Assembly: GCA_963931925.1 (NCBI GenBank)
Contig: OZ007575.1
Coordinates: 39,266,846-39,330,845 of the forward strand
Direction: 5' to 3'
Source: Onchidella celtica
Lineage: Eukaryota; Mollusca; Gastropoda; Systellommatophora; Onchidiidae
Length of the DNA stretch: 64,000 bases
Part shown: one piece after another, positions 1 to 12,730 of the stretch
Layout: each line of letters opens with the position of its first letter
Position numbering within the stretch: position 1 is the first letter of the stretch
Translations under genes and position numbers: made by a program
The notes under the pieces: model-generated
Told to the model about the DNA's origin: nothing
Seen by the model: the letters and a program-made list of their open reading frames with translations, nothing else
The model's database searches: none

Positions 1-3000
1 TTGTACTCAGCTAAGGTGAAAATCTTGTCTGCTCCACCCTTTTGATGTCCGCGCTTCTTGCATTTGTCTGTACACACGTGTATTCCGGTGACCCTTGACC
101 CTGTTTACTATATTATGTCGAAATAACTGTTAGCATGTTTGTTATTTCTTGATATCTCACACATTGTCACGTGACGTAGATCGTATGTCTGCAGTAGAAA
201 CTCTTTCAGAGACTAGATCTAGTCATCATGCATCCACTTGTCCACGGATAATCTATTAATTCAGGTCCATCTACACCACAATGGAGAGACTTGTTTTCTT
301 TTACTTTGCTACCCTCTTTCCAGAATGGAAACTCTGAGCTCCGAGAGCAAATACCGCCCTGACACTGAAGTCGTTGTTCATGATTTCCCAGTTACCAATC
401 ATCCACTTTTCCCCCATTGAGGGCAAAACAAAAAAATAAAGGACTCTATTAAAGGATAGATTAGATAAAGAATCAAATGGGGTACTCTATCAGGTGTGTC
501 TGGCTTATAGAATATAGGGAATTAGTCACAACCTTAGAAAATCTGCATTGTCAATAGATCACTTTGAGCCACACGTAGTCACCATTCCCTAAGACTGTAG
601 TAACTGAAACTTCGAAATCGATTTTTATATAATTATGTTCAACTATACTCCAAGCCGCGTCGAAGAGCATTGATTTTAGATTCCTAAGCCAAAATATAGT
701 AGAATAGCAAACTTTCAAAAAGTCATCTTTACTAGACCAGTTGTGCTAAAATGAAACTGTATTTTTTTTTTTTTTTTGCTTCTCCTGAAAAGTACTCAAA
801 ACCAATTACTACAGTTTTAGGAAATGATGACGAAGTGACCATCTGGACGCTGAAAAACAAACACCATAATTATCTCTGACCACACCTAAACAACTCTTTA
901 GGAAAGAGGGCGGCCGCTTGGCGGCGTGTGAAAAACGCTGAAACAAGTTTTGGTTATGAGTGGCAGCAAATCAAATGTCGCGGGAACACTTTCTGGTAGG
1001 TTCACAAACAACATCCACCGTTATGTCATGTTATTTCAGCCTCCGGTGGGGGAAAAAGGGCTACAACGTAAGAATTCTTCTTTCTCATAGCTGAAGGTTA
1101 GGTATTTTCTTTTTCCTTCTTCCTGTCTTCTGTGCGTGCCCTCTCGTGAGTTCCACAGTAATCAACCTGTATCTAAAGTTTAGATGTAAGGTGGCAGAAG
1201 AGAAGGAAAGGTCCTATATAAACATCTAATAACATATCTTTTCACTAATCCTTTGCTTACTGATGGGACTAATATGTGTTATAGTCAATAATCATTTCTA
1301 GTGAAATTACCTCGCAGGCCATATCTACAATAGAGTTATTGTGTAAATATTTGTCAGTCTCATCATATAAAATAAAATCAGCCAATAGAATTAACATTCT
1401 TGGAAATGCCATTCACCAATTATTGTCCTGTGTATAGTCATTATCTCCGTAAATAAAGAGTCAATTACTGCTGACATTTTCATCAGTTTATACCGCATAA
1501 TGGCGGGGTGGGAAAATGGAAGTGACTGTGTTTGCTTCATGTGGCCAAACTGAGGGTTTTGTTTGCACAGTAAAAATTACTGGAAAGCTTTATGGCTAGG
1601 TTAGGGTTAGAATTACAAATTTTAATGTATCTTCAGCCAAACTTGCCAGAATGGCTTTTTCGTTGGCGACATGGCCACAATACCTTTTTTGGGAAACTGG
1701 TCACATAATTATTGGTAGCAACATCCTATTGTGAACATTTTTGGCTACATGACACAAATAACGTAAAAAAAATAAAAAAAATAAACAACAACAAAAACCC
1801 CAACTTTCTTCATCTCGAATGGGCCGAGAGTTACTTCTCAAAGGCTTACCATATTTGCAAGCAATGAAATCCCAAATCTTTATTCCAAGGCCACCAAATC
1901 ACACACCCCCCAAATTGTAAAACACAGTCTCTTAACAAGATACGAGTGTATCCTTATCTTTACACCTGAATTCCTACCTAAATAATAATTTTTCTAAAAA
2001 ATGCAACAAATTCCTCTCATGACCACCAAGTTCTTCCAACTCCATTCATTTCTTTCTCAAGAGATCTTGATCCATCTTTGACCTGGTTATAGCGGCCAGT
2101 AACTTGGATTCCGCCTGGACCATAACCTCTCTATCCCGGCCACACTGGCCTCAAGTACTTGTGTGCACTCGTCTTTTTTTTTTTTCTCTTTTTTTTATAA
2201 TCCCCTCCCTGGTGAAAGTCAAACAGTTCTCTGGCCGTAAAGTACGTCATTAAATCTGATAGTAGTTCTGTCTTTGCCGAGTGGTACCGCTTGTACGCGT
2301 ATCTCGGAACATTTTTCCCGCATAAGCTTTATAATATGGCGCCTTTATTTTCCCACCGTGAAATCAGCTTATTCAGTTTTCTATCGGTGTATTTAAACTG
2401 CTTTAAAATGGCACAACACACAAATTGTTCCATTTTCTTGGGTTAGTTCTTGTCCTCTTACCGGAAATTAGTGTCAAACCTGAAGTTGTTACAAAATTCT
2501 TTCTTTTTTTCTTCTTCGTCTTCTTCTTATATTATTATGTTTATTACGAGCCAAGTGCCCTATCTATGAACGGTAACACGGACCAATTGTGATATAAAGC
2601 CTATTTTGTACGTTGTATGTATTTATATACTTATAACATATTATTTTACAGACTCTGATTTGGTATTTTTTAAGGCTTTAACCTCTAAATCTTGATAAGA
2701 CTTTCTTTTTTAGGGATAGAGGGATGTTAATTTTCATGAACAGCACTGAATACATTTCTCTCGTACGTGAGGTAAAGTGATTCACTATTTAAATATGCGT
2801 CACTTCGTCTCAGGAATCTGGGGCATACAGAAGTCGAGGCAACCATTAACCTTTATAAAAGTATCCTAATTATCGAGTCAAACACTTGATCGGTTGTTCG
2901 GTTTTCATTGTTTGTTGTTACTTTGCCCATACATAATCTCGTGTTGTATAAGAGTATCAGGTAAAAGTCCAATTGAATTAGACTGCGGTATGGGTACATC

Positions 3001-4349
3001 TGGCCGTATCATCAATGTATCAAGATGTGGTGTAATTTTATTAGAATGTAGTATTAGTGTATTCATGAGTCGGATCATGTTAGTCTGGTTAAAGTTGTAG
3101 GTCAAAAGTTCAGAATACAGATGATACTGAGGATCATATAGGATCATTGGTTCCTGGCATTAATGCGGAAGTAAGTAATAATATCAGATGTCAAGTTGTA
3201 AATTACTATTCGTTGATACAATATCATGGCATCCGTGTATCAGAGGGTTGTGTCGATGTATAAGTTACGCTTTCGATTTTATAATAATGCTCACTCTAAG
3301 ATTACAATTGATATGTCCCGCGTTTCAAGTACTCAGTGTGAAGTACTTTTCAACGGCGACGTTACAATAGCAAGCACTTTTTTTCGCAAGTAGTTAAAAC
3401 TGCCTGCAACTGTGAATACTGGAAACCATACTTTGTGTCTTGCTGCTTGAAATGATAGAGGTGGGAAACTGTTTTTTCATGAGCGGATCTCACAAAACCG
3501 GACTGAAACTGAAATGTTTATACCTCTTTAAACAAAAAATCAAGAATAAAATATTTCCTTCACCATTGCAAGCAAAACATTTCCAATGAATGTAGGGAAA
3601 ATGGCCAATCTTTCACATTAGGAGTAAATCTGAGTTTCCATAGAAAAATGTCCGCGCCCTAGAGTTTTTTTTTTTTTCGGGAATTTGGTCTCACACCTTA
3701 AGCCTGATTTCGTCAGATCCACCGACAATATCACACGTTGTCCATAGACATAACACATTCAGGAAACACTATGCGAGCTGTATGACAGACAAATAGCTGG
3801 AAACATTGACAGACAGACAGCTAGGCCTACAGGCTTACTTTCGGACAAACGAGCGAGGCGAAAAATATCAAAGAATCATACAGAGGATGGGCTTTTGCTA
3901 GAGGCGCGGAGAAGTTTTACACGATCAGCCATTGCTCAACCATGAACAACTCAGTATTTTCTCTAATTGCCTTTGTAATTAGACTGCGCTTCCTAACAAC
4001 ATTGTACAGAGGAACAGACAAATGAAGGGCACAAAAAAATTTACAATATCTGTATTAAACAGACAGTCACTCAAATGTTTTGAGAGGTAAATCCACAAAC
4101 ATATTAGATAGAAACAAAAAAGAAAGAAAGAACGAAAGAGAGAAAAAAACAACACCAACAAATGTTTGAGCGGTACTGCTCTTCAGCGTTCTGTGTTCAC
4201 GCAGGCAAGCAATCATTGCTCGACCCTCAAGTAATCACGCCAGGAGAGGCAACGTACAGAAGTGTGCCACTTACAAACTTACAACCTCCATCGGTGTGCA
4301 CTTTTCTGTCTCTCTTTCTTTCTGGCTTTTTTTTTCCTTCATTTATTTG

Positions 4350-4350
<1 letters not shown>
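1..4350. other. Intronic/intergenic sequence, no gene seen
   Basis: AT-rich sequence with homopolymer T runs (for example 761-778 and 2174-2197). All frames are short, and I see no conserved protein motif, RNA gene or clear repeat family. Confidence 0.6.
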
Positions 4351-4393
<43 letters not shown>

Positions 4394-4434
4394 TCTCTCT
4401 CTCTCTCTCCCTCTCTGTCTGTCTCTCTCTCTCT
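4351..4434. repeat. (CT)n microsatellite
   Basis: About 80 bp of nearly pure CT repeat with a few CC and GT interruptions. The Ser/Leu or Arg/Glu frames it creates are artefacts. Confidence 0.95.
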
Positions 4435-5045
4435 AAGTAAAAGATGAGGGAGACTGCATGTGTGCGCTGCTTCACGTTTATTTTTTTTCTATCAATTTCT
4501 GTCTCTTAGTTTCAAATTGCAGTTTTAACCGTTTTTCTTGACTTCTGTAGACACTCTTGGCTTTGGACTTTTGAGCCATCGCATTTCTGGCGGGGTATTT
4601 TCGTCTTCTAACTTTTTTATTTTTCTTATTTCCTTCTCTTTTTTTCTGTCTAATTTTGTTGTCACTCAATTTCCGTGTGTGTGTGTTCTTTTAAAATAAT
4701 CATGCCTGTTATAATCATGGCTAATTATTATTTTTGTTCGCTGCTAATGATTCACTTTCACTAATTCCCTTCAGGCAGATCTCAGAAACGCGAACACTGA
4801 AGAAATTAAGAAGTTATTTTGCATGGCGTCTTCAGCCTGCGACTTTTTTAAAGACGTAAAAATTGAAATAGATAGTGAAGAAAAAAAACAACAACAACTG
4901 AGGTCGTCATCAGCCTAGACAGACATGTTTGTGAGGGAGGATGGAATCAGACGCTGGTAACATTGATACTCACCAATGAAGTTTGGAACTTAGAAGAAAA
5001 GTGTGCTCGAAGATATAATTTGGATCCGGAACAAATGTTTACAAA

Positions 5046-5700
5046 CTAGACCAGGACAAAACCCTCTTGGACAAATACTCCGAACATGTAACCCCCTTGA
5101 TCAAATATTCCCGGGTGAAACCCCATTGGTCAAATTTCCCCAGGACAACAGAAGCCCCATAGCTTAATCCCAGAAAAAAAACAAAAAAAACCTCTCACTC
5201 CAATACTCCCTGGACAAAACCCTCTTGGTCAAGTACTCCCAGGACAAAAGCCTCGTGGTCAAATACTCCCAGGACAAAACCCTCTTGGTCAAATACTCCC
5301 AGGATAAACGCCTCGTGGTCAAATAATCCCAGGACGAAAGGCTCTTGATCAAACACTTCCAGGACAAAAACCTCTTGGCCAAATACTCCCAGGACAAACG
5401 CCTCTTGGTCAAATACTCCAAGGACGAAAGCCCATGGGAAAATAGTCACAGTCCCCCCCCCCCACCCCTCCCGGGCCAAGAACACCCAGGGCAAAAAAGC
5501 CTTAGTCAAACGACCCCAGGACAAAAGCCACATGGTCAAATACTCCCAGGACAAAGACCCCCACGGTCAAATACTCCCAGGACAAAGACCCCACGGTCAA
5601 ATACTCCCAGGACAAAGACCCCACGGTCGAATACTCCCAGGACAAAGACCCCACGGTCAAATATTCCCAGGACAAAACAGTTTGAATCAAATACTCCAAA
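5046..5700. repeat. 30-bp minisatellite array
   Basis: About 20 tandem copies of a 30-bp unit, typified by TCAAATACTCCCAGGACAAA followed by a variable ACCC(C/T)...GG part. A C-rich interruption at about 5450-5475 splits it. The 5530-5690 half is the most homogeneous, suggesting recent expansion. Because 30 is divisible by three, several frames on both strands stay open and read as 10-residue repeats. There is no sign they are translated. Confidence 0.93.
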
Positions 5701-6659
5701 TATTAATATTGGAGGGACATTAAATGTATACCTGCTGTGCATGTGCGTTCATGTCTTTGAGTAGCTGGGAAGACTCGGCTGAGAAAATTCTATATCATTT
5801 TGTTGGCTTTTGTAGAAAGTTGTATTGTGTAACAAACAATAAGCTGGCATCACAAAACGTGTTCGTGAAGGAGGTTGTGGTCATTTTAGGCCGGTTCTGA
5901 TGTCCGCCTGGGTCGTCAGAAGTCCCACAGGATTGACTGGGGGGGGGGGGTATGTGTTTGAGTGGTGGGGTGGGGGCAACTTGCAGGTGGAGGAGGGGGT
6001 GGAAATGGGAAGGGAACTTAATATTAATGGTTTCTGAGCTAGAGAACTTGAAGGAGGCTGTTTCTGCGACACAACACTTATATGTGTTTTCATTACGGTG
6101 AAATTGAGAGTGAGAGAGAGTGGAAGAACAGGGAAAGAAAATGGGCAAAGAAAAAAAAAGAATAAAAAGAGATATGTTTATTGTGCCAGTCTGAAAATTT
6201 CTTTTCGTCAAAATCACCCGACCCTTCTCGTGAGTAGCACAACCGCTGGATGAGTACACGCTGCGGTAAGCTCAAGTTGTTCTCTTAGCGGTTTAATAGC
6301 TTCCTCTAAGTGTGCAGTCTGCAACAGCTTCGTGAAGCCGTGCGATTGTTGCAACAAATTGATAAGTCCGATTGCTCTCTCTTGCAGATGAAACAGTTTT
6401 AAGTAGTTCGTTAATTAAAATCAAGGTTTCGTCATTTGCACAATGGCGCACTTAATTAGATCCGAGTGAGTCGAGAAAAAGACGACATTCAACAAACTGA
6501 AGTTCAAAGGCAAAACTAACATGTTGGCTGGGAAAACGTACAGAGGCAGTCTGAAAGATAAGAAACATAGACAGAATGATAGAAAGACGGAATATGGTTG
6601 CGAAAATAAAGACAAGATGGAATAAGGAAGAGATCAGGAAGACATGATGGAATAAGGAA

Positions 6660-6735
6660 CAAGTGTGAAGACAAAGAAAGAAAGAAAGAAGGAAAGACAG
6701 AAAGACAGAAAGAAGGACAGAAGAAAGAAAGGTTT
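6660..6735. repeat. GAAA/GACAGAAA simple repeat
   Basis: Purine-rich degenerate tetranucleotide repeat with interspersed GACAGAAA units. Confidence 0.8.
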
Positions 6736-7826
6736 GAATTCATGAATAAAGCTCCGTTATGTTAGAAAGAATCTAGAACATCAGCTTCAAATTTCATGTT
6801 TTTTCTTCATATCAACATCGTGTATTTTCTGTATCCAGGAGTATTATCTCTCCCCCTCCCTCTCTCTATCGACATCTCTGTCCTCCCCCCTTCCTTCGTG
6901 CACCCTTGGCCTCTACGACAAACTCATCAAAAGCATAGCTGAGCACACGATACTCACTCTCTGCTACGGTTAAGAAAGGTTAGTTGCCGAGTCCCTGCTC
7001 CGACGAGCTGTCTACAAAAACAGCAAGTCCGGGCCCCGAGTGGCTTTTTGTCTTCCTGTTCATGGCCGAGTCTCACTACATCAAGGCATGCCGCACAAGA
7101 CATTGTCAAAGACCAATGGAAAGTTTGCGGATTTTTTTCCTTCTGTTTCAACACTTTGAATACAAGTAAAGCACCACAGAGAAAACGGGGTGAGAGAGGG
7201 TTGAGAAAACCAAGGGGGGGGGGGGAATGAAAAGATACCTTTCTTTATTCTTTAATGTTGGAGTCAGTGCAGCACATACCCTAGACGCTGCCAAAGACAT
7301 TCTATGCGAGTAAGTCGGGGTAAAGGACGGCGTTGACTGGCAGTGGAAACGTACAAAGTATACATTGACTTAACCCCAACATTTATGTCATGAGTCCCTG
7401 GAAATAGGAAATCCATTGAGGCCATTTTACATAATACACACTCAAGCTGGGAGTTGCTGGTAGAGAACATGATGTTGTTCCCGCATGAGTTGAACCAAAA
7501 TCTGCGTTTTCAAACCTCAGAATTTACTCACGTTAAATACATGTATTACAGAATGACCGGTGAACAGTGACGAGATATGCTGTGAAGTCAAACTGGGTTT
7601 GTTTGCCCAGTGTTTTGTGTATGTGTTGGGGGTGGGGGGGGGGTGCGTTTTAGACTTCAGGGATTATTATTAGGAACATGATTAGAGCTAGCAAGCTGAC
7701 TGCAAAAAACAACAACAACAACAAAACTATTCGGTGTCGCCACGGCCTCAATAGCTAATTTGTTAACTGCCCCTAAACTGTTAAATAAAAAAACGATTGT
7801 GTTTTGAACATTATTTGGCCCAGATA

Positions 7827-8180
7827 TTCTCTACCTTATTATGTGGTGCTGCCGAACTTGCCAGCTCTGTTTAATTTGAGGATATTTATAATCATGTAAC
7901 AGTAATGTTTGCAAAAACTACTGCGAATTCTCTTGCCTGAAAATGCCTCAAGACTCATGTAATAACATCATAGGCAGAGGATATGCTATTAAAAAAAAAA
8001 AAAAAAAATGTTCTCTACCTTATGGCATGGTGCTGCTGAGCTTCACAGCTCTTGTTGCTTGGGATATTTATAATCATGTAAATGTAATGTCTGCAAAAAC
8101 CACTGCAAATTCTCTTGTCTGAAAATGTGTCAAAGACGGGGGTTATAACATCATAGGCTTGGATTTGCTATTAAAAATAT
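7827..8180 (+). repeat. Tandem duplication of a ~180-bp unit
   Basis: Copy one (about 7827-8010) and copy two (about 8011-8180) both start TTCTCTACCTTAT. Both share GATATTTATAATCATGTAA, a TGCAAAAAC(T/C)ACTGC(G/A)AATTCTCTTG block, and an ending near TAACATCATAGGC plus TGCTATTAAAAA. An 18-bp A run ends copy one. They differ by roughly one base in five to six. This may be a tandem pair of a short retroposon with A tail or a local duplication. Confidence 0.85.
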
Positions 8181-8886
8181 AGCCAATGTCTATATATATG
8201 AAGACAAGGTGTCTCAATCTCCAATGTGGTGTGCAATGATTGAGAGAAAACTTGAAATAAATACACTGTGCTTAAAAACAGGAACATAAAATCCGCGGAC
8301 GTTCATTACTAACGTCTTAGAGAAAGCATTAGATGCAAACAGCTGAACTATTACCTTCCTTCATGTAGAGATAACTGACAGCTGTTGCTCTGTTGCCCTC
8401 TCCAACCTGAAAAGAGGAACGAGCTTCAATTTATTGTATGTAGATAAAATTAACTTCATGAAGATTTGCTCCTTTCGTGTGATATCCGAAGATTCAATAC
8501 TTACAGCACTTTTGGCGTTCATTTTCTTAAGCTACTGAGTTTGTTTTTTTTGTTTTTTTTGTAGTTTTCGTGTTCCGATCTAAATGGAAGTAATCACGAA
8601 GAAAATAGCTGATACTCCTTGCGGTGTTGGTTATCGTATCCTTATAATAAGGATGGACTTTTAAGGTGTCCTCTGTGCGCAAACTATTCCGTTGTCGTTG
8701 GTTGTGGAGAAACAAAATTTTTAGGATTGCTGAAGTTTATCTCAAGTCAGGTTTTGGTAAAGAAAAACATTCAACTGAATGCTTATGGAATATAAATAGA
8801 GTAACTACAGAGTCTCTTGGCTTCAACCTGTCAGTTGCAAATTTTAAGAACTTGAACACCGCTGAGACCGAGCTGTCTGCCGGTTT

Positions 8887-8985
8887 ATTATTATTATTAT
8901 TAGTAGTAGTAGTAGTAGTAGTAGTACATGTAGTAGTAGTAATAGTAGTAGAAGCAGTAGTAATAGTAGCAGTAGTATAATATGT
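8887..8985. repeat. (TTA)n/(TAG)n trinucleotide repeat
   Basis: About 100 bp of trinucleotide repeat, beginning TTATTATTA and moving into TAGTAGTAG with imperfections. Confidence 0.9.
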
Positions 8986-9005
8986 TGTCGTTGTTGTTGT
9001 TCACA

Positions 9006-9215
9006 ACCTTAGTTCTTGTTTGTTCTATCTCCATTTTCTGAAAACCTGTAGATCATTGAGTATAATTATAGAAGGGGTATAACAAATGCGCACTTTGATA
9101 TTTGTTTAAAATGTACCATGGCACATGGCAAGTTGTTTCATAGTTCCGATTTATTCTAACTCCTTATTGTTATACTAGAGCCGCAAAAATTTAACGGATC
9201 AAACAAGAAGTAAGA
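9006..9215 (+). mobile_element. MITE-like family A, copy 1
   Basis: Starts ACCTTAGTTCTTGTTTG and ends AAACAAGAAGTAAGAT, which is the inverted terminal repeat. The core (GTATAACAAATGCGCACTTTG and GTTTCATAGTTCCGATTTAT) is shared with seven other copies in this window. The right inner part between AAATTTAACG and the terminus is deleted. It carries no open frame, so it is a non-autonomous element. Confidence 0.88.
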
Positions 9216-11446
9216 TCACGTGTCGTTGTTTTTACCGACATACGATAATTTTAAATACTGGGCAGACGATCTTTCAATGTTGGATATTTTTTGGCATTTC
9301 CCCCTGTTTCCTTTTTTATCCATATACACGAAGGAATATTATGTGACAATCGTTTTCATGCAAAATCTTGAACTGTTTTTTACATCAGTGCTTAGAATGT
9401 CATCTTTTGTATATTCTGCATTGATGTATTTCCCTTGATGGCATAATTGCTGCCTTCAACCAACATTTTTAAATCAGTCAACATGGGGGCGAAGCATTGC
9501 ATGAGAGTCTTTTGGTGTTGTAGACAAACCGCAACAGTAACAGAAGATTGGTTTCTTTTAATGTTACAGGACATGAGCGTTTCCGAATTTCAAAACTGTG
9601 TGCTGAAAATATCGATTGCCCATTGCTTGGCGGCTTGCATCACAAATTTGATGACCTACGTGAAACGAACCAAAAACTGATGAAATTTCCACAATAGTTG
9701 GATGTGAGACCATGTGACAATACTAAATCTTAGACTACCTAACCTCCATCTTTTGGATTAAATGAAGTCTTGGCGCTGGCAATCCATGTGGAAGAAAATT
9801 CATTTACAAAAAAAAAACCAACAACCAAAACTGACAATAGATTCATGATCTCTTTAGAGTTTTGAACTTGTTTGTTTAACTACGCTTGTTTGTCTGGTAA
9901 CAATAATCATTATTTGGCTTTGTAATTAAACTACGCGGCCCCCTAACAACATTCTTATTTTTAAACCAATTTACAGACAAACCACAATTTTGTATTGTAT
10001 TATTTGATGAACAGCGAGTTGTTAAAAAACAATTGGAATTTGCCAAACATTCAAGTTTTTGAAGCCCCACTGAAAAAAAGTTTATTATGGGTGATAAAAT
10101 GATAAGTGTCGTACAAGAATATCTTAGTCAAACGTCTAATCCTAGGATTAACCCCATTGAAGCGATAATTCCACACTTCATTCTAGTTCAAGAATTACGC
10201 CAACTTGAAGACAAATTTAAGCCCGCTAAATTGATGTCTTGAACAGGCAGAATGCGTCTGCTTCCTCTACAAAATGCAAGTTATCCCACTCCGTTCCTGA
10301 AGAGAAAAGAACTATGGACGATAACTGATTGTTCGCTTATGACGAAAGAAGAAAGAATGGCGACAGTAGAAAATAGGGCGGGAAAGACAGGCGGAGAAGA
10401 AACACAGTAGTAAAAACCGCCAGCTAATCTAATTCTGGGAGCTGAAAAAACAAGTTTTCTTTCTGATTTTCTCCTTTACTTTCAGGGACTAATCTAATTT
10501 TTGAGTGTGGAGTGTGTCCCGCCGCTGGCAGACACAGAGAGACATGTCGGGTGGTTGTGATTTAGTGCCGCATTCGCAAGGTTAAAGACTGTGTGAAGGA
10601 GGCGGAACATAGAGTGTTAATGGAGGAAGACGTGGGTAGAGCGGCATCTAGGTAGATACAGTGAGCGACTTAGGGTCCCAGCATGACGAAATACCATCAC
10701 GTTAATGGGTGAGAAAGCTAACCATTTCCGGCGACCCCGTATACAGTCAAACTCAGACGCTGAAGACCTAAGTTCTGTAATCAAATGGTTTTGCATCTCT
10801 CAAAATACTCTGCCGTGCAAAGGCAAAGAGACGCACGTGCTCATGTCATAGTTTTAAGAAAAACACAAAAGAAAACTGTGTGGCATAGTTAGCCTACAGT
10901 ATTATAAAATACTGTTATTTATGAGTTTGCCATACTAGAAACTGCTAATTCGGTAGCACATACGTCTATCTGCCTTTGACATTAAGGAATTATGTGTGAG
11001 ACAAGTTCATAGGGACAATAAAGTAAAAAGAGGCCGTGCTGTTAGTTACGTTGGTCTGCCGTTGCACCACACTGTTTCCGGGGTGAAAAGATTACGAGTG
11101 TTTACGACAGCTCTACCTTTGATCATGAACGAGGTTTATTTTCATCATATGTGTAGGAAGTTTTAATTTGTATCCGTTTTAATTTTCTTCTTCCACACCT
11201 AATGAGTAAACTCAAACGAAATAATAGCATTAATTTAAACTTTACGGAATCCGGAAACGGATTTTCACAATCCGGAAGTTTCACTTTTCCTGGTTCCAAG
11301 ACCGGAATAAAAAATAATAAAAATAATAATAATCTTGTTCCGGACAAAATACTGGCTGTGTTTTGGGTGGGCAGCGTCATCAACCCTGGAGCTGAGATTT
11401 TTCATCAAACCAGAGAAGGTGAGCGGCCTCGCCCGGAGAAAACCTG
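9216..11446. other. Sequence with no gene or repeat family recognised
   Basis: AT-rich intronic DNA. The frames at 9220-9680 are open for 60-77 codons but show no recognisable motif or codon pattern. I see nothing else to support. Confidence 0.5.
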
Positions 11447-11505
11447 TCTGTCCGTCCGTCCGTCCGTCCGTCCGTCCGGCTGTCTGTCTGTCTGTCCGTC
11501 TCTTA
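11447..11505. repeat. (CCGT)n/(CTGT)n microsatellite
   Basis: A short tetranucleotide array moving from TCCG units into TCTG units. Confidence 0.9.
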
Positions 11506-11929
11506 AATAACCTAGTCTTGCCTCAGATCTCCTGCGCGCTAGGGAATTACACACCAGTTTGAACACCTGTCAAGCACGGTCTTCCGCGCAGTGTGCTTAT
11601 CAAAGAAAGCACAAACAAAAATTTTTAAAACTCACCGTATTTTACATTTTTACACTTTTGTACAAAAAATTGTCTGAAACCCGAATAAACACAACAGGTC
11701 GATACAAGAGCGACCTGGTTAGATCAGTTGGCACTCGAGAAAAGCTCATTTACAAAATTTCACAACTGTTTTTTAGATTGTGTTGAGCAAAAAGCGAAAA
11801 TTCCACCATACTCCGGTCATTATTTTCAATTTTGTTGTGTGTGTTATAATAGGATTAAGTATTTATCTTTTGCTCTTCAAACAATTTTCTTTTTGTATTT
11901 TAGAATTTAATTACTAATTGCTCTCTTAC

Positions 11930-11962
11930 AAAACAACAACAACAACAACAACAACAACAAAA
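11930..11962. repeat. (ACA)n microsatellite
   Basis: About 11 CAA/ACA units. Similar short CAA runs occur at about 16215-16242 and 17738-17762. Confidence 0.85.
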
Positions 11963-12120
11963 ACAAGTAGTCGTTTCACTTTTTTTCTTTGTCTTCCATT
12001 GAGGCAAATCGGAAAATATTAAGGGTCATTCAAGATAGTACGAGAATAGTCATTCTTCAGTCAAAACAAAACAAAAGGAAACAAAAACTCTTTACGCAGA
12101 TCTCTAAATATGGATCTTTT

Positions 12121-12364
12121 CGCGACTTTAGTTGTTTGTTCCATCTCCATTGTCTGAAAAACTGGAGAACTTTTAGTATGTAGAAGATGTCTAACAAATG
12201 CACACTTTGGTATTTTGTTTAAAGTGCGTCGGGGCACTTATCAAGCTGTTTCACAGTTCCGATTTATTCGAATTCCTTGTAATAATACTAAAATCGCCAA
12301 CGCTTGAAGTCGAATTTTTCAGTTGTGCGAAAAGTGGAGTTGGAAAAGACAAGAATTAAGGTCG
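12121..12364 (+). mobile_element. MITE-like family A, copy 2
   Basis: Full length at about 244 bp. The left end is CGCGACTTTAGTTGTTTGTT and the right end is ACAAGAATTAAGGTCG. The core ACAAATGCACACTTTGG and CAAGCTGTTTCACAGTTCC are intact. Same orientation as copy 1. Confidence 0.9.
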
Positions 12365-12487
12365 TGTTTTCTCAAGAGGTCCCCGTTTCAATCTCCACCG
12401 CCACCCGTGAAGAGCTTGGCTACCCAGCCATCTAGGGGAATACTTTCCGGATTCAGATTTGTGGCTTTTGAAAGGTTTTAGCTTAAG

Positions 12488-12730
12488 GACCTTAGTTCTT
12501 GTTTGTTACAACTCCACTTTTTGCACTATTAAGACATTCGACGTTAAACGTTTGCGGCTTTAGTATTATGATAAGGAGTTAGAATAAATCGGAACCGTGA
12601 AACAGCTTGGCGGGTGCCATAGTGCATTTTAAACAAGTGTCAAAGTGTGCATTAACGATAAACCTTTTCTGCATACAAAAAGGCCAAGGTTTTCAGAAAA
12701 TGGAGATGGTGCAAACAAGAACGGAGGTCG
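12488..12730 (-). mobile_element. MITE-like family A, copy 3
   Basis: A full-length copy, inverted relative to copy 2 and only about 120 bp from it. Left ACCTTAGTTCTTGTTTGTTA, right CAAACAAGAACGGAGGTCG. The core reads GTGTCAAAGTGTGCATT. Confidence 0.9.
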
